64,000 nt of DNA from Tranzscheliella williamsii (Eukaryota; Basidiomycota; Ustilaginomycetes; Ustilaginales; Ustilaginaceae), in the NCBI GenBank assembly GCA_023212725.1, contig JALBYF010000020.1, positions 1 to 64,000 of the forward strand, written 5' to 3'. This document shows, one piece after another, positions 11,370 through 21,838 of the stretch. Every line of letters starts with the position of its first letter. Position 1 is the first letter of the stretch. The notes under the pieces were generated by a model. The model made no database searches. It was not told the origin of the DNA and saw only the letters and a program-made list of their open reading frames with translations. The position numbers were made by a program, and so were the translations under genes.

Positions 11370-12055
11370 GATAACAGCTGCGTCAAGCCGAGCAAGATGC
11401 AACGTTAGAGAGTGGGACGAGCGGACGTGGAATCACCAGATACAGGAACACCGGGATGGAAGGGAGTATGGAGGTAGAGCCAGGGTTCAGGTAGGAGTAA
11501 GATGGGAAGAGGGGAGGGAGGGCAGGAAAAGAAGCTGTGGCAAGTGGAAACGTGGAGAGGGACGATGTGAGCGAGGACCCGAGGCGCACTTGTTGCGGCT
11601 GCACACGAAGTGTGGGGAGAGACACATGCTAAGCGTTGTTTCAAGGCGAGCATAACGCAGGGTGGTTATGGCCGTGCCCGTGCACTTGCGACAGACGACA
11701 GTCGACATCCTAGCTGGCTAACATAATCCGCATGAAAGGTGGTAACCCTGCACGGCTCAAGAAGGATATTCTTCGAGTCGTTGGCAATGCTAAGCACGCT
11801 GCTCACAACTGGCGGGCATTTGAATAAGAGGTGTGACTTTGTGATTCCTTGGGGATGAAGGTGGGGTTCCGAAAGCTTAGTTTAGCTTCTAGCAATCCTG
11901 CATATTAACCAGCCCGCCTGCAGCAAACCAAACCAACGCAACGCAAACGTCGCGTGAAACACTAGCGTTTGGGGGTAACCACACCCGTCGCGTGTTAGAT
12001 ACAAAACAGCTGCATAGGAGCCGCGCTTCCGACACAGCTGCTGTGCCTGCGACGC
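11370..12055. other. Intergenic: alcohol oxidase promoter and tRNA 3' flank
   Basis: The promoter of the alcohol oxidase (transcribed leftward) lies here, including a purine-rich + strand run at 11455-11530. The part near 11880-12050 is downstream of the tRNA gene. No additional gene was seen. Confidence 0.5.
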
Positions 12056-12060
12056 AAAAA
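12056..12060 (-). terminator. RNA polymerase III terminator of tRNA-Gln
   Basis: Five T residues on the minus strand, two bases after the discriminator base of the tRNA, form a minimal pol III stop. Confidence 0.7.
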
Positions 12061-12062
12061 GG

Positions 12063-12172
12063 AGGTCGTACTGGGATTCGAACCCAGGGCAAGAGAAATT
12101 CAGATCATTCAAACGCCGAAGGGACGCTTGCAAATCAGAATCTCCTAAGTTAACCAGCTACTCCATACAACC
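12063..12172 (-). tRNA. tRNA-Gln (anticodon CTG) with a 37-nt intron
   Basis: On the minus strand the acceptor stem GGTTGTA pairs with TACGACC, with T73 as discriminator at 12063. The D-arm is GAGT / loop AGCTGGTTA / ACTT. The anticodon stem is GGAGA / TCTCT with loop TTCTGAT, giving CTG. The variable loop is 4 nt, and the T-arm is CTGGG-TTCGAAT-CCCAG. The exons are 12135-12172 and 12063-12097. The 37-nt intron (12098-12134) sits at the canonical place, one base 3' of the anticodon. A-box and B-box promoter sequences are the D- and T-arms. U73 and the stem bases agree with eukaryotic tRNA-Gln. Confidence 0.9.
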
Positions 12173-12290
12173 AACTGATGAACACCAGGTTCGCTGTTGC
12201 GAATAAGTAACGCCCTACAGATTTTGCCCGATTAGGTTTGTGCAATAGAAAGACCAAGGCCGAGAGGAGCGACGGGGGATGATATCTCTT

Positions 12291-14960
12291 CTAGAAGAGC
12301 TGATCGATGTCTTTGAGAAAGATTTCTAGGTCGAAAGGAACGCACATGTGGTACTCATCCCCCGCGTCTAAGGTCGAGAGCACGCCAACTCCGCCTGTCT
12401 CAGGCACCGGTCCAAAGCCATCAATACTAGGACCCAGGCATCCCTGGTCAGCTGACCCGCCTATCGCATTCGCCTCGGCCCTGTTCGCCGAAAGATCCTG
12501 TGTCCCGTCACCGCGTACGGATTCAGCAATGGTGGCAAGCTGCTCCATCGCTGATCGTTGCCTGGTCTCCCCATCACCTATTATGGGGCTTGCACCTGTA
12601 TGGGAGGTGGTCGTGTCGACGGTCACACCGTTCTGCTCTTCTAGATGTGGCTCCATGTCGGAAGCTGGCAAGGGCCGATAGACCGAGTAGTACAGGCGCC
12701 AGAGTCGCATCGTCTCGATCATCTCGAGCATGTAGTCGGCGGCGACGTTGCTGATGTTGACTAGCTCTCCGTTGCCAGGATTGGGATCAATCTGGCGTAG
12801 CTTCTCCATTGCTGCCTCCACGATGGTCAGGTTCGTGTTCGCATCAAATGGAAAGTGTCCCCACGCTACCAAAACGAACGCGACACCCTCCAGCACGTTT
12901 TTGGTAGCGTCCACCGCCATGGAGCTGGTGAGCAGAATCGGGAGATGCTGTAGATACTTGCCTTCGGTCGTGTCTTGCGCTCGGTTCCCGACTTTCGACC
13001 GGCCCGGTTGTCGATCCAACTGTGCCAACCCCGACAACGCCAAGCGTAGGTTCGAAACGCCCTCCTGACCTATCTTGGAGATTTTTGGTCCGCTGCCTTC
13101 CTGAAGTCTGATCTGACGTAGAAAGGCCGTTGAATCCACTTGACGATCCAGGTTGCCGTTAAAGATGGCTGCGCTGCAGAAGTTGCTGAATAGACCGCTT
13201 ACGAACAGAATCTCAATCTGCAGAAACTCCTCGCACAAGCGTACGCATCTTTGGCTAATAAACGCATCTGAAGGCGAGGTTCAACATGTCCAATGTCAGT
13301 AAGTAGCGTATTGCCAGCTAAGCCGGTCGTACTTACTCAGAAGCGGTCCAGTGGACTCCCGGCTCTGCTGAAAGGCCAGCATGGTGGACTCGTGCGCTTG
13401 CGATATACGTTCACGCTTCATTGCCAATGTATTCTGTGGGTCCGAAACCGCCATCCGGATCGACTTCAAGCCTTGATGGAAGCTGGAAAGTGTTTTCAGA
13501 CGTATGTAGATGCTTGTTCGCCCTGCTGACCGTAGAATGCCGTCTCTGCCTAGACGCTGTTCGAGCTGCGCGCAGAAATGTTTCATCGTCGCATATGATT
13601 TGGCCGAACCGGCCCGAGTATCCGTAGATGTTAGCCTGGGCGCATCTCCGATCCCATTGCCGTTGTCGTCCACTCTACACAGCAACGGCCTAATGCTCTC
13701 GATGTACGCCGAGTCCAGGTCATCTAAGATGATGGTACTCTTTCCCACCATGGCAAAGTGCGCCTCCCAAACGCGGAGCGAGGCCCACAAGCCGGCCTGA
13801 GCTATCCTAACCCTTTCTGTCATGCCGACCTTTCCTGCTCTTGAAAGCGCCAGGTGGCCGAAGTCGAGCTCCTTGCCGATCTTGATGGCACTCAGTAGCA
13901 GATTCTCGGAAGCCAGACCGAAGCCTCGATGGTCAGTTTCAGAATGGGAGGCCGAGGTGCCTACCAGACCAGGCTCATGGCAGAGCAGTAGGTCAAAAGC
14001 CATGAGCATGTGGATGTCCCTGGGAGAAGTAAGAAGCAGTTGGATACCTAGGCGATCCACCGTGCTGGACAATTGCCGCGTTTGATCTGAATCGACGGGG
14101 TCTGTAGATTGGCGCACTGCCAAAAGCGCCATAGTTGCTAGCAAGAGAGCCCTAGCCTTGGAGGGCGCCGCAAGCTGCTCCTGACAGAGGCCAGAGAGAC
14201 TAGGAAGGTAGGGGTGCCAAACAAGGTAGTCTTCCAGCCGAGTCTCCCAGGTCCTCACCGCTGCCGGGTCGAAAAAGTGCACAAGATCGGTCGAGCTAGG
14301 AGTAGCAGCGATTCGAGCTGACAGAGAACGAATGTAGCGGTCATCACGCTGCAATCGGTCGATGAGCGCATAAAATGTCCTCCAGAGCGTCCTCCATCCC
14401 TTCTGTCGGTTGGTCAGCAGCCTTTGTGCATCGCTAATGTCGGACTCGATCAAGACCTCGCTACTCGCAGACGCGGCGACAGGCGGTACGGAAATGTGTT
14501 GACTGTCACAGGTCGATGTGTCCTTGCTTGCGTCATTGATCGTGTCAGACGGTGTTCTTTTCGGGGCAAGCTGTTCATCGAAGCTATTCGGCTCTCCACT
14601 GTCTATTTCGCCGACTGACGAAGCCCAGACTGTTCGCGAAGATGTGGATGCTCGAGTTGCTGTGGACAAATTTGGGCGACGTTTGCGATCGCCATCCCAG
14701 ACAACGCAGTCGATCTGCAAGACGTGACAACGGTGGCACTTTTTCGACAATGGTAGGGGCGCCTTTGTGCTGGACACATGGATATCCGGCAGTTCACATC
14801 GTGCCTTCTTTTCTCGACACTTCAAACAACTCCGCCTAGCCAGAGGCCGTTTCCTTACGTTCGGACGCGAGGTCGTCGTGTCAGCGGCTTCCAACCCTGA
14901 CTTTGGAGTTGGTACCGAGGAGCACGAGGAGCTCGAATGTACCTCTTCAGGTGCAGTCAT
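12291..14960 (-). CDS. Zn2Cys6 fungal transcription factor
   Basis: Exons 13337-14960 and 12291-13267 with a 69-nt intron (GTAAGT donor, TTCAG acceptor, phase 1) give about 866 residues. The ATG at 14960 is the first in the frame. The binuclear zinc cluster is CLKCREKKARC followed by KKCHRC and IDC, with Cys45, 48, 55, 75, 78 and 85. The fourth gap is longer than in Gal4, with a 19-residue loop. A basic linker DRKRRPN follows. The middle third looks like the helical fungal regulatory region seen in basidiomycete homologues of Leu3/Prt1-type activators. The C-terminus is acidic and ends EIFLKDIDQLF, a likely activation segment. It acts in the nucleus on CGG-type sites; the target genes are unknown. 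It is divergent from the RTA1 gene across 744 bp, so that gene is a candidate target. Confidence 0.9.
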
Positions 14961-15704
14961 GGGTAAGCAGTGACTGTCTAGCGTCTCCAGAACGGTCTCT
15001 GAAGAGGCAACCAACCCCACGTCTCTGTGATGGTTGGTGTTGGACCCGACGCAAGATAACTCCGGCGGACTTGTCCTGACAGCTCCTGCGGAATAGATTG
15101 CAGTTTGCTTACACAAGATTTTCCGTTCGCCGCCCACTGTGAGTTTTGCACCCACAACTGCGTTTGCTACTCGGTAAAGGGTTGTTGGTTACGGCAAATC
15201 ACAGCCCCAGACAAAGCCCTCACTCTTAACGGGGCAGTGCCTGTCTCTTATCCACACAAGTCCGGATACTGAGCCAGCCGAAGCCATGTGCCGCTGGTCT
15301 CAATCGTACCTTTTTTGTGTTCTGAGGTCCTAGTATCTTACGCCCCTTTCGGGCTGTGCATGAGCAATACAGAAGCTGGCCGCCCGTCATCACTAAGTAC
15401 GGTGATTGCTTTTCCGGCTTCGGTGACTACGCCGCGGACAAGTGAATAGGAGCCACACTGTGATTGTACATCAGCTGAGAAGGCTCGGGTCGCCAAATCA
15501 TGCCAAGAAGACCAACATTCGGAGTTCTTGGGAAATTCCGCGGAAGCCCAGGGATCTTCTGTGGCTGTTATCTTCTTCGCCTCCTCTGTGGCTTCGCATA
15601 TAAGCAGCCGCCAGTCTCTCGGCCAAGCCAAGGTTGTCCCTACCATTCTAAGATCGGCGAGCGCGGACATCAGCACGATCCATCGAGCCACTTTCAAGTG
15701 CAAT
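14961..15704. promoter_or_regulatory. Shared divergent promoter region, Zn2Cys6 factor / RTA1
   Basis: The only sequence between two divergently transcribed genes, 744 bp long. Frames open on both strands are extensions without ATG starts. CGG triplets such as CCGGCGG near 15062 are present, but I cannot point to a clear paired site. Confidence 0.45.
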
Positions 15705-16965
15705 ATGGCCAGATCGTATCGAGCTATAGTAGTGGCCCTGGCTGTGGCCACTGTGGCAACAGTAGCCGAACCGACAACCACAAGAAGATCGCCCACAGCA
15801 GCCAACATGGTGCTTGCGGCGTCTGCATCAGCCTCCCAATCTAGCATTCTCAAGTATAACCCGAGCAGCGCCGGCAACTATGTAGTCGGGGCCATCTATG
15901 CTATTTACGCTGCCACCCTGTTCTACTACGTTTATAGGCGCAAAGACCTCTGGGCGCTTTGCCTTCCTATCGGCTCTTTCTTCTCCGCCATCGGATACTT
16001 TGTTCGTCCGTCGATGGACAGGTATAACCTTAGCACTTCATTGTATATCGTGCAAACCATCTTTGTTGTCATATCGCCCGCCGCCTTTTTGGCATTCAAC
16101 TACCTGCTCTACGGGCGCATGATCCTCGCTGTTGATAGCGATTTTGGAAGGTCCCACCTCGACTCGGAAGCGTTGGAAGCGCAAGGATTGACGCCCATCC
16201 AGAGGCTGACCAAGATCCACAAAGCCGGTGGCCCCAAGCGCGAGAAGTCGCGATTCTCCTTCATTCCACCGCGCATTGTCGGCCGCGTATTCATATGGAG
16301 CGACGTAGCCACCTTCCTCGTCCAATGCGCTGCCGGTGGCTTGCAGGCTTCCGGCGGTTCTGAAAACCCGAGCCTGACCGAAACGGGCGACAAGCTCTTC
16401 CTCGCCGGTGTCACCCTGCAGGGCATTTCCTACGCCCTTTTCACGCTACTGCTCACCTACGCCACGCTTCTTGTATTCCGGGAAAACTCCAAGGCCGGAA
16501 AGGCCTCCCCTCGGCGGAGCATACTCGGCCTGGAGCTCCCGGTCTTTGCACTTGTCGCCGGTCTCTACTTTTCGTCCATATTTGTCATTGTAAGTTCCTT
16601 TCGACGACAGCTAAGGCTCTCCCTTCTGGATACTTTCTGACAGCCAGCTTTTGCGTCTTGGTTACATGCGAACAGATCAGGTCTATCTACCGTATCATCG
16701 AATTTTCACAAGGGTACAGTGGATACCTTGTATCCCACGAAGGTAAGCTCTGCGGTAATGTTGTCTAGCCTCTGCGGACGCCAGTTGACTGATATCACGG
16801 TTGCCTTTCTCAGCTTATTTGTTTGCCTTGGACGCAGGGCCGTTGCTGCTGGCGGTGGGCGTGTGGGTTGTCATGTGGCCTTCGCGCCTCCTTGAAATGA
16901 TCCTCGTCAACCAGGCCAGCATCGAGTCCAAAGACGAGTACGATCCAGAGCGGTCCACCCCCTGA
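15705..16965 (+). CDS. RTA1-like seven-TM lipid-translocating/resistance protein
   Basis: Three exons, 15705-16589, 16676-16742 and 16814-16965, with introns of 86 and 71 nt, give about 367 residues. The small 67-nt exon encodes IRSIYRIIEFSQGYSGYLVS, the most conserved string of the RTA1 family, which confirms the splicing. The last exon gives AYLFALDAGPLLLAVGVWV. The chosen ATG gives a hydrophobic N-terminus; a later Met at about residue 35 is possible. Seven membrane segments are visible. The family includes yeast Rsb1 and Rta1, plasma-membrane proteins linked to export of sphingoid bases and to resistance to aminocholesterol or azoles. Rsb1-like function here is inference. The divergent Zn2Cys6 gene may regulate it. 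Confidence 0.9.
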
Positions 16966-17451
16966 GGAGACCCCCTACCCGCGCTGCGCAGTATGCAATT
17001 GGCTTGCGTTGTAACTAGCGCAGCTGTCAACGGTTGCCTCTGTACATGTAGCCCACCTTGCGTATCTCGGACCCTTGCTCATGTCGTGGCGTGGTCTAAG
17101 CCTCAGGATTTTCCTGGATCGCATCTTTCATAGCTACGGACAACACTCCGTCAGATCGGGTTGACACAGAGTGTGAGCGAGACGGAGCTGCGTCCACTTC
17201 AAACAGAGGCGGGCGAAAGGTACGGCAGATCGGCCGGCTAAGGTTGCGCCGTTGTACGGCTGAAATCAGAGCGACCCAACCAGCCGACCCGCCACATATG
17301 AGGGCCAGGGCGTTCGCAACATGCCCAGTCGCCCACCTTCATTACATACAGGTTTTGCTACGTGGGCACATAGTCTCGCTGGTATATATATGCAGCCTAG
17401 GTTCGAGCTTTGCAGACGTGAAGAAGTCATTGCCTTGCCTACTTTGCAGCC
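16966..17451. other. Promoter region of GH51 gene
   Basis: This is the 3' flank of the RTA1 gene and the promoter of the arabinofuranosidase gene. A clear TATA element is annotated separately. Nothing else was seen. Confidence 0.5.
17383..17391 (+). promoter_or_regulatory. TATA box of the GH51 gene
   Basis: TATATATAT lies about 61 bp before the GH51 ATG at 17452, a normal position for a strong regulated fungal promoter. Confidence 0.6.
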
Positions 17452-19732
17452 ATGATTTTTGCATGGATGCTGCTGAGCCTGCTGCTCTTTGCGCTCCCTC
17501 TAGCTAGCGCTGCTCACGCTTCAGCACACCGCCCCGCCTTGCATAGGCGCATTCAAGTGCCCGCACATGGCGGTAACGGTATCTCACCGCTGATGGATCC
17601 GAAGGGGGCTCCGGCAGGCGGATCCGCGCCAGTTGGAGGCGGAGGACCTGGGCCAGCGGGAGGCGGAGGACCCGCGCCAGTTGGAGGCGGAGGGCCTGGG
17701 CCAGCAGCAGGCGGAGGACCTGGGCCAGCGGAAGGCGGAGCAACAGGCATCACCATCACTGTCGATAGCGCGCGCAGCAAGAAAGTGCAGTTCGGGGCTG
17801 GGGTCGTGCTCGAGACGGGCATCAACGGTGGAACGGAAGGTGGTCTGTATTCGCAGCTGCTCGCAAACAGTGACTTTAGCCAGGCTGGAGGGGCCCCCGG
17901 TGCCCCCGGTGCCCCCGGCGCTCCCGGCGGAGCCCCAGGCCAGCTGGACTGGTCAGCTTCGAGCGCAAACGCCAAATTCTCGCTACAGCACGACGGCACG
18001 GCCAACATAGCGGCTGTCACCTGTACCGGCTCGGGTGCATGTGGTATTTCCAACCCCGGCTTCTCGGGCAAGCTCCTGTTCGAGCCGGGTCCGTACACTG
18101 TCTACTTCTCCGTCAGGTCGAAAGACACCGCAGGTAAGCAGACTTTCAAGGCTGGCCTGTACAGCAAAGGCGGTATGACCGCACTGGTTGAAAAGCAGGT
18201 CACCGTCCACGTCGGGCAGGCCTGGCAAAGACAGGTGATCGAGCTCGCTCCTGCGGCTTCGTCATCTGAAGAGCCTACTTCAAAGGCAGCCGAAGCCATC
18301 TTCATGCTGCAGTGCACCGGCTGTGGTCCGGAAGGGTTCGAGCTCCGCACCGTGCGCCTATTCGGAAAGGTATGGGAAAACCTGCCGATCCGGTACGATC
18401 TCGGCCAGGCGCTGGCAGCAATGAAGCCAGCCTTCCTCCGCATCGGCGGAGGAAACGATCTGGTAGGGGCGGACTTTAAGAGCTTCTGGAATTGGACCGA
18501 AACCATTGGCGCGGTCGAAGAACGCAAAGGCAGGCACGGATCATGGGGCAACTACGAAACGAACGGGCTCGGGCTCATGGAACTGGTAAGTAAACCGCAT
18601 CTGTGTTCCTAGGCATAAGCAAGCAACATTCTTCTTACTGACGACACATGGCGATCCTTTTCTTCCTTCACAGCTGGAGTTGACCCGAAAGCTCGGAGCG
18701 CAGCCCATCTTGAGCATCTATGCCGGCTTCAGCAACATGCAAGTGGCTTCGGAGGGCGAAATGCCTGCGTTTGTTCGCCTCGCGACCGACATGCTGCACT
18801 TCTGCTTGGATGAAAGCGGAGAATGGGCGCAGCGCCGAGCTGCACTTGGCCAGGCCAAGCCCTACGACGTCAATGTAGTCGAAATCGGCAACGAAGACTT
18901 CAATGCCAAAGCAAAAGCCAGCTATGGCTACCGATACAAGGCGATTGCTGACGCTGTAGCCAAAGAGTTCCCCAAACTGGAAATTCTCGCGACCACCGAG
19001 GTAGAGGGTGCCAAGGCCATCGACGTACACTTCTACGGGGAGCCGTCCGTATTCACCAACCTCTACCCGAAACCCAACCTGGCCGGGCCGGGCCGCGACG
19101 TGTATGTGATGGAGTATGCTGTTCGCGGCAGTGACTTTCCCACGCTGGGCGGCTCCCTTGCGGAGGGTGTTGGCCTGCTGGCGATGGAGCTGAACGGTGA
19201 CGTAATCAAGGGGGCAGGCTATGCCCCACTGTTGCAGAACATGGCCATGGCGAAGCCAGATTGGGCGCCGAACCTGATCCAGTTTGACAGCACCAGGGTC
19301 GGGCTTTCTACGTCTTACTATGTGCTTCAAGGCTTTGGCCTGCACCGGCTCGGCTCGGTATTCGAAACCCAGGCGTCATCGGAGCCACGGTCGTGCAAGC
19401 TATACCATTCAGTGGGCGCTTCTCTCGACGGCCAAGCGACGTACATCAAGCTGATCAATACCGACGCTGCTGCCAAGACGGTCACTATCCAAAACCTGGA
19501 CGCGGCTAAGCCCAGCGCGGTTTGGCAGATGAAGGGCTCGCAGCCGAACGATATGAACGAGCTTGGCGCGCCAAAAGTGGTAGCAACTACCCCCGCCGTC
19601 GCCGACGTTGTGCAGGTCCAGGACGGCAAGATCTCCGTCAAAGTGCCCGCCTTGTCTTTCACCGTTATCACTCTTGGCGCTGGATCCGCCGAGGCTGGCA
19701 AGGCTGGCCTGATCACGACCAGTCTCAAGTAA
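17452..19732 (+). CDS. Secreted GH51 alpha-L-arabinofuranosidase with Gly/Pro repeats
   Basis: Exons 17452-18585 and 18674-19732 (88-nt intron, GTAAGT...TCACAG, phase 0) encode about 730 residues. A signal peptide (MIFAWMLLSLLLFALPLASA) is followed by a Gly/Pro-rich linker of four to five 8-residue repeats (about residues 60-96). An N-terminal beta domain is interrupted by a GAPGAPGAPGAP run (about 147-163), and a TIM barrel and C-terminal beta domain follow. Catalytic candidates are Glu near 452 in EIGNEDF (acid/base) and Glu near 525 in VMEYAVRG (nucleophile). FLRIGGGNDL is the usual GH51 barrel-start motif. The enzyme removes arabinofuranosyl side chains from arabinoxylan or arabinan outside the cell. 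The repeats are not part of the family and may be a recently expanded linker. Confidence 0.9.
17629..17739 (+). repeat. In-frame 24-bp tandem repeat in GH51 gene
   Basis: Four complete 24-bp units start at 17629, 17653, 17677 and 17701, with a partial fifth. Each encodes Pro-(Val/Ala)-Gly-Gly-Gly-Gly-Pro-(Gly/Ala)-like octapeptides. The period keeps the frame. Confidence 0.85.
17889..17940 (+). repeat. In-frame 9-bp (Gly-Ala-Pro)n repeat
   Basis: Near-identical GGTGCCCCC units encode a collagen-like Gly-Ala-Pro run inside the N-terminal beta domain of the GH51 enzyme. Confidence 0.8.
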
Positions 19733-20125
19733 GCACTTGAGCTAGTGACCCCTAGACGCATCCCTGCCCCACCATGCTATACGGCTCCTGTTTTATGAGG
19801 ACGAATAGAGTCAGTGACTTGTTTCGAATGACATTACTTGGCCAGCTAGTCTATGTCATCAATCATGTAGCTGTAACAAGCGTTCAGAGGCTTCGTGTTG
19901 TGGGATGCGTGCGAGAACATGGATGCAGAAGGAAGTCTAGTGTTACAGCTGTCTAGGGATGCTCCCCGAGACCAGAGTCTATCATTGCGTGTGGGAAGAC
20001 AGGGAAACCGTGCTTGGAGCCATAACTGCAGAGCACCCGGGTATTTGTGAGTAGTTGCAAAAAAAACAGAGGCGCACCGGCACAGATGAACCGATCGGTT
20101 GCAACAGTGAAAGAATGATCTTGCT
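19733..20125. other. 3' spacer between convergent genes
   Basis: This stretch holds the 3' flanks of the GH51 gene and of TMA16. No gene was seen. Confidence 0.5.
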
Positions 20126-20904
20126 CTATTCGGCGGTGGGATCTGCCATCGCCATGTTGGCGTCTTGACCGACACTGTCGGCCGCCGGTTGCTCTTTGAG
20201 TAGCTTTTCCTGTTCGAGCTGGAGGAGCTTGTGGTTACCAGGTTGCATGAGCTTGCATTGCTCACTTTGCGGGGAGAAAGGAAGAAGATGTATATGCACA
20301 ATTAGTCGGTCTGCACAAGTGTTCGCACAGGGACCCAACTTACCTGTCTTTGGCGCTGATCCTGACCATGCGGAAGGAGGGAAGGGCTTGCGGATCACCT
20401 TCCCAGTCACGCAACAGCTTGACATTGATCGAGTTGGTGAGATCCGGGATCTCGATACCCTCGTTGTACTCCTGGCTTTCTTTGGCTTTGAGCTGTTTCA
20501 GCTCAGACTCTCGTTTGGAAGGGGGCCTTCCAGGCCTGCGTTCGGCACGGAGCTCTTCGAGCTCTTCGTCATGCCTTGTCAGGAAGTGATCCTGGACGAA
20601 TCGGTGCACAGCTGGCAGATCGGGGAGAGCGTCCAGGTCGTCCGGGAGCATGAGCACAAGAGTAGACAGACGGTCGACCTTGACATTCGCAAAACGGCCG
20701 CGGACAGCTTTGGCCGACTTGAGCTTGTTGGTGCGTAGCGATACGCGTGCCAACTGTGTAGCCCTTCTGGAATAAGGATGGGTGGGGCCCGACTTTTTCT
20801 TTATCGACCGCTCGGAGATCTGTTGGATAACCACAGACGCAGGTCAGACAAAGTAGAACAACAGAGGCAGCGCTGTATCATACACCCACCTTTTTTCCGC
20901 CCAT
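20126..20904 (-). CDS. TMA16: Tma16 family ribosome-biogenesis / translation-machinery protein
   Basis: Three exons, 20890-20904, 20344-20819 and 20126-20264 (introns of 70 and 79 nt), give about 209 residues. The first exon is only 15 nt and encodes MGGKK. Exon 2 then gives SIKKKSGPTHPYSRRATQLAR, the HPYSRKA-type signature of Tma16. The centre holds LPDLPAVHRFVQDHFLTRHD and the Arg/Lys-rich GRPPSK segment; the C-terminus is Gln/Leu/Lys helical (KLLQLEQEKLLKEQ). The second acceptor (GCAAAG) is weak, but it is the one that keeps this C-terminal frame. In yeast Tma16 binds nuclear pre-60S particles. The gene is probably constitutive. Confidence 0.85.
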
Positions 20905-21838
20905 GTCTGCTTGATCTTGTAGCCTCTGGCTTTGCTGCAAAGGTAAGATGGTAAAACCGGTGAAGGTGGTGAGAGGTATCTGCTCAAAGTTTTCTCCACA
21001 CGCTGGGCGAAGGGATCCACAATTTCATTTTTTCCTCCCGCTGAGCCAGACCGAATCCGGGTCCCGAGGTGCCAAGGCGGTCTAACATGTGTATTTTCGC
21101 TTTCGTGGGTTTCAGATGCCGATCAGGACGGGGTTTATTCCTAGGCAGAAGCAAGCAAGAGGTGAATGGGACGAGTCCCCGTGAGGCGCTATCAGATCAT
21201 GAGCTTGATGCGCCGCCAACATAGAAGGAGAACGAATGCTTCCTGCCAAGATCGGTGACAGAACAGCCTGCTGCAACCACAAAGTTGTGCGGTGGCGAGG
21301 CGGAAGCATTTGGATGCAGGGAGGTGTATCGCTGCACGCTGTAAGCGGAACTATGCGCCCGTCAACGTAAATCGGGCATGCATGGATTAAGGGATGGTAT
21401 GGCTTGGCATCCTTGATGCATTAATTAGCAATACTGTGTGCCAGGCTTGGCGTTTGGGTTTGCGGTTAAAGATGGAAATGAATGACACAAAGGGCCGGCG
21501 ACTGAGGAGTACAGACAAGTCCAATTATTGTAGGTCACTGCAACGCGCTGGAGGTTCCCCACGTTTCAACTGCCTACATACAGCGACGGTATTTGTACAT
21601 GACGTGGGGATTGCGAATTCCAGCAGCTCGCGCGACACTCGATTGAGCTTTCCTCGTTTGACTTATGCAAAGATCGTCCCACTTTCCATGATCCACGCTA
21701 GGGCCGGCTACCCCTTTCCTTCCCGGCTCTCACCATCCACTTTCTTCCGCTCCTCATCATCGTTTGCTTTTCTGTGGTGTGCCGTTCATCACAGCTGCTC
21801 GCTTTGTCCACCTCTCTCGGCTCTTCGCCATTTCCACC
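20905..21838. other. Divergent promoter region, TMA16 / chitin deacetylase
   Basis: 934 bp without a credible gene. The frames of up to about 300 codons that cover its right part start from non-ATG codons or are off-frame with the deacetylase. No TATA or repeat stood out. Confidence 0.5.
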
